DNA of 55,048 nucleotides from Kitasatospora griseola (lineage in GTDB: Bacteria; Actinomycetota; Actinomycetes; Streptomycetales; Streptomycetaceae), in NCBI RefSeq assembly GCF_014648555.1, contig NZ_BMRI01000001.1, positions 181,380-236,427 of the forward strand, read 5' to 3'. Each line of letters opens with the position of its first letter. Position 1 is the stretch's first letter. The notes below the pieces were generated by a model. That model was not told where the DNA came from and did not search any database. It saw nothing but the letters and a program-made list of their open reading frames with translations. Shown piece by piece: positions 51,736 through 55,048 of this stretch. Both the position numbers and the translations under genes were made by a program.

Positions 51736-53345
51736 CGGCCTTCCTTCCTTCTGCTGCCCGAGGCGCGTTCGGCCAGGCGCACGAGTCTGCTGCCGGCACC
51801 GGCGGCCACCGGGGAGTTGACGAAGCTGACGTTGGCGTTGCCGGAGGCGAAGACGCCCCCGTTGTAGATCACGCTCTGGCGCTCCCGGAGTTCGGAGACG
51901 TCGACCTGCCGGTCGGCCAGGAAGTCGGTGAGCGTGTCCAGCGCGCGCCGTTCGACGATCTTGGTGTACATCTGGCTGTCGACCTGCTGGAAGTACCGGT
52001 GGAACCTGGGCTCGGCGGCCGCCTCCCGAATGCTCAGCTCAGCGCCGTGGTTGAAGGCCCCGAGGGCGATCAGGCGCAGTTGTTCCTTCTTCTTCCGACG
52101 GTCGGTCAGGCCGCCGACCAGCAGTTCGAACGTCTTGAACGGGCTGACGAGCAGTCCGCGCGGCACGGCGCCGGCCGAGGAGGCGACGATGGCGAGCAGT
52201 TGCCGCCAGGTGGGGTGGTCGAGCAGGTGGTCGACCTGGTGGTACCGGTGGTGGATCGGGGGGAGCAGCGTGGTGCCGCCCTCGACGAAGAGCAGGTCCC
52301 GGGCCGCGCTCAGCGAGAACCGGACCACGGAGCCGGCCACCAGTTCGCCGCTCCACCCGGAGACCGTGGTGACCAGGTAGGGGCGGGCCCGTCCCGAGCC
52401 GTCCTCCCGCAGCCGGTCGAGCACGTCCGGGCGCAGCTCCGTCCGCGGCCTGCCGTCCGGTTGGGGGAGCAGCAGCCGGCGGAGCGCGGGGTCCAGCCCC
52501 TGGGCCAGGTCGGCGCCGTTCACGAAGACCCGCTCGGAGACCGCCACGCCGGGCAGCCCGAGGGCCTGGAGTGCGCCGGTGACTTCGGCGGTCAACTCCT
52601 GGAGGGTGAACGGGACGACGTGATCGGACTGTTCGTCGGGCCGGTCCACGGCGATGGTGAAGTTCCACGGGGAGACGAGCCTGCCGTAGCCGAGGAACGG
52701 TTCGAAGCCCGAGAAGACCGAGACGTTCCCCTTCCGCTCCTCGGCGGCGACCTGGCCCAGCAGCTTCTCCTCGTGCGGATCGGCACGGGGAGCCCGGGCC
52801 GGGTCGAAGGCGTCCCGGCTCAGCTTGGCCCTCAGCACGCCGTAGAACGTGATGAGCCGTTCGGCCAGCACGATCCCCCAGGCCACACAGAGCAGGGGGA
52901 CGACGAGCGGCGGCAGCGGCACCGGCAGGACGGTCTCCGTGCTGTCCGGGAAGGACTGGAAGGCGAGGGAGGCCAGCACGCCGAGCGCGACGAGCGTGAG
53001 CAGGGCCCGGGTGGCGGCCTGCCGGACCTGCGCGGCGATCGCGTACCGCAGCACGCAGACCAGGTCGACGCCGGGCGAGAACGCGACGGTGCGGTGCGGC
53101 TCCTTGAGGACGGACTCGACGGCCCGGTCGCACAGCGCGCTGTCCAACTGGACGGCGACGCACAGGTAGCGGGTGGCGTCCGCCGCCGACCGCGGAGGCT
53201 GCCGGAGCGGGGCCTGGGGAGCGACCGCCCAGGTGCTGGACGAAGGCCCCGCCGCAGCGCCGGCCGGCGGATCGGGCGGCGCGAACGTGGGCTTCATCGG
53301 CGGCACGGCATTCCCGGGCGCCTTGTTGTTCGGGTCCGTGGTCAT
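51732..53345 (-). CDS. Two-TM membrane protein with C-terminal Gly/Asn motif
   Basis: A 537-residue protein: Pro/Ala-rich N-terminus (MTTDPNNKAPGNAVPPMKPT), a short folded part, two membrane helices (about 110-130 and 140-168), a large cytoplasmic-looking region without a known domain, and near the end NGGVFASGNANVSFVNSPVA (about 491-510) followed by an Arg/Lys tail. Motifs of this form are known at the ends of bacterial amyloid-signalling partners. First gene of the operon; ATG 53345 with AAGGGGGG about 5 nt upstream, preferred over an in-frame start at 53531 in a region without coding character. Confidence 0.7.
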   Translation of the reverse strand: MTTDPNNKAPGNAVPPMKPTFAPPDPPAGAAAGPSSSTWAVAPQAPLRQPPRSAADATRYLCVAVQLDSALCDRAVESVLKEPHRTVAFSPGVDLVCVLRYAIAAQVRQAATRALLTLVALGVLASLAFQSFPDSTETVLPVPLPPLVVPLLCVAWGIVLAERLITFYGVLRAKLSRDAFDPARAPRADPHEEKLLGQVAAEERKGNVSVFSGFEPFLGYGRLVSPWNFTIAVDRPDEQSDHVVPFTLQELTAEVTGALQALGLPGVAVSERVFVNGADLAQGLDPALRRLLLPQPDGRPRTELRPDVLDRLREDGSGRARPYLVTTVSGWSGELVAGSVVRFSLSAARDLLFVEGGTTLLPPIHHRYHQVDHLLDHPTWRQLLAIVASSAGAVPRGLLVSPFKTFELLVGGLTDRRKKKEQLRLIALGAFNHGAELSIREAAAEPRFHRYFQQVDSQMYTKIVERRALDTLTDFLADRQVDVSELRERQSVIYNGGVFASGNANVSFVNSPVAAGAGSRLVRLAERASGSRRKEGR

Positions 53346-53372
53346 GTCACCCCCCTTGAGCACTACCTGCGG

Positions 53373-53430
53373 CACAGAACACAGCACGCGACAGAACTCA
53401 CCACAGAGGTGGTACCACCGTCCGCACAGA
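53373..53430 (-). promoter_or_regulatory. Operon upstream region: palindrome and CACAGA repeats
   Basis: The perfect palindrome GGTGGTACCACC (53408-53419) lies 63-74 bp upstream of the operon start, and CACAGA or ACAGA occurs at 53373-53378, about 53391-53395, 53402-53407 and 53425-53430. These are candidates for the regulator site of the five-gene operon; the -10 is not clear. Confidence 0.4.
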
Positions 53431-53635
53431 GCAAACAAAAACCTTACCCATGAAGGGAGTTGACGATTCTCCCGGACGGTCGGAGCCGCCCGGCGCACAG
53501 CTTGCCGGCACCGGCGCGCGAGCCGGCGCACGCGAGCCCGCCCCGGGCGACGGCGCCTCCGGCCGAAAGTTCCGGCCGCCCCGACACGCCCCCGCAGCGC
53601 CCCGGTCGTCGCCCGGAGCCACTACGGTGACGGCC

Positions 53636-54034
53636 ATGGCAGGCGAACGCGATCTTCGACAGCTGCTCTCCGGCTTGAGCCCCGTCCTCAACCCCGGCCG
53701 CTACGTGTACTGCACGCTGCCGGGCCGGGTGCCCGCCGGGCTGCGGCCGGTCGTCACGGTGGCCGAACCCGAGGGCGTCACGTTCGTCGTCCTTGAGGAG
53801 GAGGCCGACTCTCTCCGCCTGCCGCACGCGTTCACCGCCGCCTGGATCACCCTGCGGGTGCACTCCGCGCTGGACGCCGTCGGCCTGACCGCCGCCGTCG
53901 CCACCGCGCTCGCCGAACAGGGCATCAGCTGCAACGTGGTGGCCGGCTTCCACCACGACCACCTGTTCGTCCCGGCCGCCGACGCCGACCGGGCCCTGGC
54001 CGCTCTCGACGCCCTGGGCGCACGGCACACCTGA
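53636..54034 (+). CDS. ACT-domain-like protein
   Basis: A 132-residue protein of the ACT-like type (LLSGLSPVLNPGRYVYCTLPG at the start; WITLRVHSALDAVGLTAAVATALAEQGISCNVVAGFHHDHLFVPA as the fold). ACT domains bind small ligands, often amino acids. TACGGT (53623-53628) ends 7 nt before the ATG, so the mRNA is probably leaderless. Divergent from the five-gene operon, no functional link evident. Confidence 0.8.
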   Translation: MAGERDLRQLLSGLSPVLNPGRYVYCTLPGRVPAGLRPVVTVAEPEGVTFVVLEEEADSLRLPHAFTAAWITLRVHSALDAVGLTAAVATALAEQGISCNVVAGFHHDHLFVPAADADRALAALDALGARHT

Positions 54035-54120
54035 CGCGTCGTCGGCAGCCCGGTTTCCGGCGTCCGGCACGGGCGAGAATCCGAACGGACGCCGACACCG
54101 GCCGGGACGAGAGGGACGCC

Positions 54121-55048
54121 GTGCAGGACTCCATTTGGACCGCCGCCACCGCCGCCGACCTCGGCGCCGCCCTCGCCGAGACCGTGGACGGCGGGCTGTT
54201 CCCCGGCGGCGTGCTGACGGTCGGTCGGGCGGGAGGCGACCGGGTCACCGTCGGCCACGGCCTGGTCGCCCCCGAGTGCGGCGCCGCCCGGCCCGGCCCG
54301 CACACCCGCTACGACCTCGCCTCGCTCACCAAGGTGCTCGCCACCTGGCCGCTGGTCGGCGCCGCCGTCCGCACCGGCCTGCTCGACCTGGACGCGCCGC
54401 TGCGCGCGGTGCTCCCCGAACTGCCCTCCCCCGGCGGCGACCTGACCGTTCGGCAGCTCCTCACCCACACCTCCGGGCTGCTCCCGAAGACCGGGCTGGC
54501 CCGCTACGAGCACTCCGGCCGGCCGCTGATCGAGCACCTGTGCGCGGAGCCGCTGGTGAGCCCGCCCGGCAGCCGCCACCGCTACATCGACCGCGGCTTC
54601 ATCCTGCTCGGCCTGCTGCTGCCCGCCGTCCTCGGCCGCCCCCTGCACCTGCTCGCCGAGGACCTGTGGCGCGAGCTCGGCCTGACCCGCACCGCCTACG
54701 GGCCGCTGCCCCGCGACCCGCAGCTCGCCCCGACCGAACAGCGGCTGCGCGACGCTCCCCGCACCTGGGGCGCCCCGCACGACCCCAGCGCCGCCCTGCT
54801 CGGCGGGGTGGCCGGCCACGCCGGGGTGTTCTCCTGCGCCGACGACCTCGCCGCCTACGCCGAACACCTGCTGACCGGGGCGAGCCCGCTGGCCGACTGG
54901 TTCGCCGAGAGCCGCCGCCCGCGCGCCGCCGTCGAACCCGGCCTGCACCGCGGCCTCGCCTGGCTGGTCACCGACGACGGCGGGGCGGCCTACCACCACG
55001 GCTTCACCGGGACCAGCCTCTTCCTGGCCCCGGACACCGGCCGCTACG
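54121..55048 (+). CDS. Serine beta-lactamase-family hydrolase (partial, runs off right edge)
   Basis: At least 309 residues of a class C beta-lactamase/DD-peptidase fold protein. The active-site SxxK is in LASLTKVLATW (near residue 64), the second motif position reads YIDRGF (usually Y-x-N/D) and a late HHGFTGT may be the KTG-equivalent HxG. No signal peptide is seen, so it is probably a cytoplasmic esterase or amidohydrolase rather than a drug-resistance enzyme. GTG 54121 has GAGAGGGA 5 nt upstream. The C-terminus is outside the window. Confidence 0.85.
   Translation, partial: MQDSIWTAATAADLGAALAETVDGGLFPGGVLTVGRAGGDRVTVGHGLVAPECGAARPGPHTRYDLASLTKVLATWPLVGAAVRTGLLDLDAPLRAVLPELPSPGGDLTVRQLLTHTSGLLPKTGLARYEHSGRPLIEHLCAEPLVSPPGSRHRYIDRGFILLGLLLPAVLGRPLHLLAEDLWRELGLTRTAYGPLPRDPQLAPTEQRLRDAPRTWGAPHDPSAALLGGVAGHAGVFSCADDLAAYAEHLLTGASPLADWFAESRRPRAAVEPGLHRGLAWLVTDDGGAAYHHGFTGTSLFLAPDTGRY

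Noticed and set aside
1..55048. tRNA, rRNA, CRISPR arrays, intact insertion sequences
   Set aside because: I found no cloverleaf, ribosomal segment, spaced identical repeats or transposase gene; a covariance-model scan would be decisive for RNA genes.
54121..55048. Resistance beta-lactamase
   Set aside because: No signal peptide and variant second and third motifs point to an esterase-like family member, not a secreted drug-resistance enzyme.

Overview
This is high-GC actinobacterial DNA, almost certainly from Streptomyces or the close genus Kitasatospora. The support is the very strong third-position G/C bias, frequent GTG and one TTG start, many promoters with a -10 box 6-8 nt before the start codon (leaderless mRNAs), secreted starch and protein hydrolases, a SARP/AfsR-type regulator, and proteins that read like streptomycete GlnE, GlnA2, NadE, PanB and methionine aminopeptidase. 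From memory, glnE, glnA2, nadE and panB also lie close together in Streptomyces coelicolor, so much of the middle looks like core chromosome. Both window edges cut a gene: an alcohol dehydrogenase on the left and a serine beta-lactamase-family protein on the right.

Layout. 0-2.4 kb: TetR, short-chain dehydrogenase and zinc alcohol dehydrogenase on one strand, with palindromic operator candidates. 2.4-4.4 kb: a hemerythrin-like protein and a secreted esterase lipoprotein. 4.6-16.5 kb: an exoenzyme block with alpha-amylase, an OleD/Mgt-type macrolide glycosyltransferase preceded by a 9-residue leader ORF, an M4 metalloprotease, and a 1843-residue amylase-pullulanase. Amylase and pullulanase share CTGCAAG-type promoter repeats of the kind tied to maltose control in streptomycetes. 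16.7-20.8 kb: a PAP2 membrane protein and glnE. 20.9-26.4 kb: an accessory insertion between glnE and glnA2, with an acyltransferase remnant, an antitoxin next to a broken PIN toxin, and a two-gene unit made of a DUF4231/SLATT-like membrane protein translationally coupled to a STAND-type NTPase with about 19 TPR units. 26.5-35.3 kb: glnA2, nadE, a PrmC-related methyltransferase with an upstream micro-ORF, an endonuclease/exonuclease/phosphatase-fold protein, a TetR/DHA2 efflux operon and panB. 35.5-40.6 kb: a DrrAB-type ABC exporter and a SARP-NB-ARC-TPR regulator. 40.8-47.9 kb: a site-2 protease, an F420-NADP reductase-like protein, an MFS exporter, map, a small prim-pol protein, PadR and small hypotheticals. 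48.0-53.3 kb: a compact five-gene operon. 53.6 kb to the end: an ACT-domain-like protein and the truncated beta-lactamase-family gene.

The strongest candidate for an undescribed system is the five-gene operon at 48035-53345: a transmembrane Ser/Thr kinase, a PP2C phosphatase, a TerY-like vWA protein, a 119-residue protein and a two-TM membrane protein. The first three form a TerY-P-like triad. The last two carry a matching Gly/Asn/Ala-rich motif, at the N-terminus of one and the C-terminus of the other, on overlapping genes, an arrangement like bacterial amyloid-signalling pairs. The second candidate is the SLATT-like/STAND-TPR pair at 21786-26392, which has the logic of a sensor NTPase driving a membrane effector. 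The third is the leader-peptide and attenuator arrangement upstream of the macrolide glycosyltransferase. Functions were inferred by reading the sequence; no database search was run.
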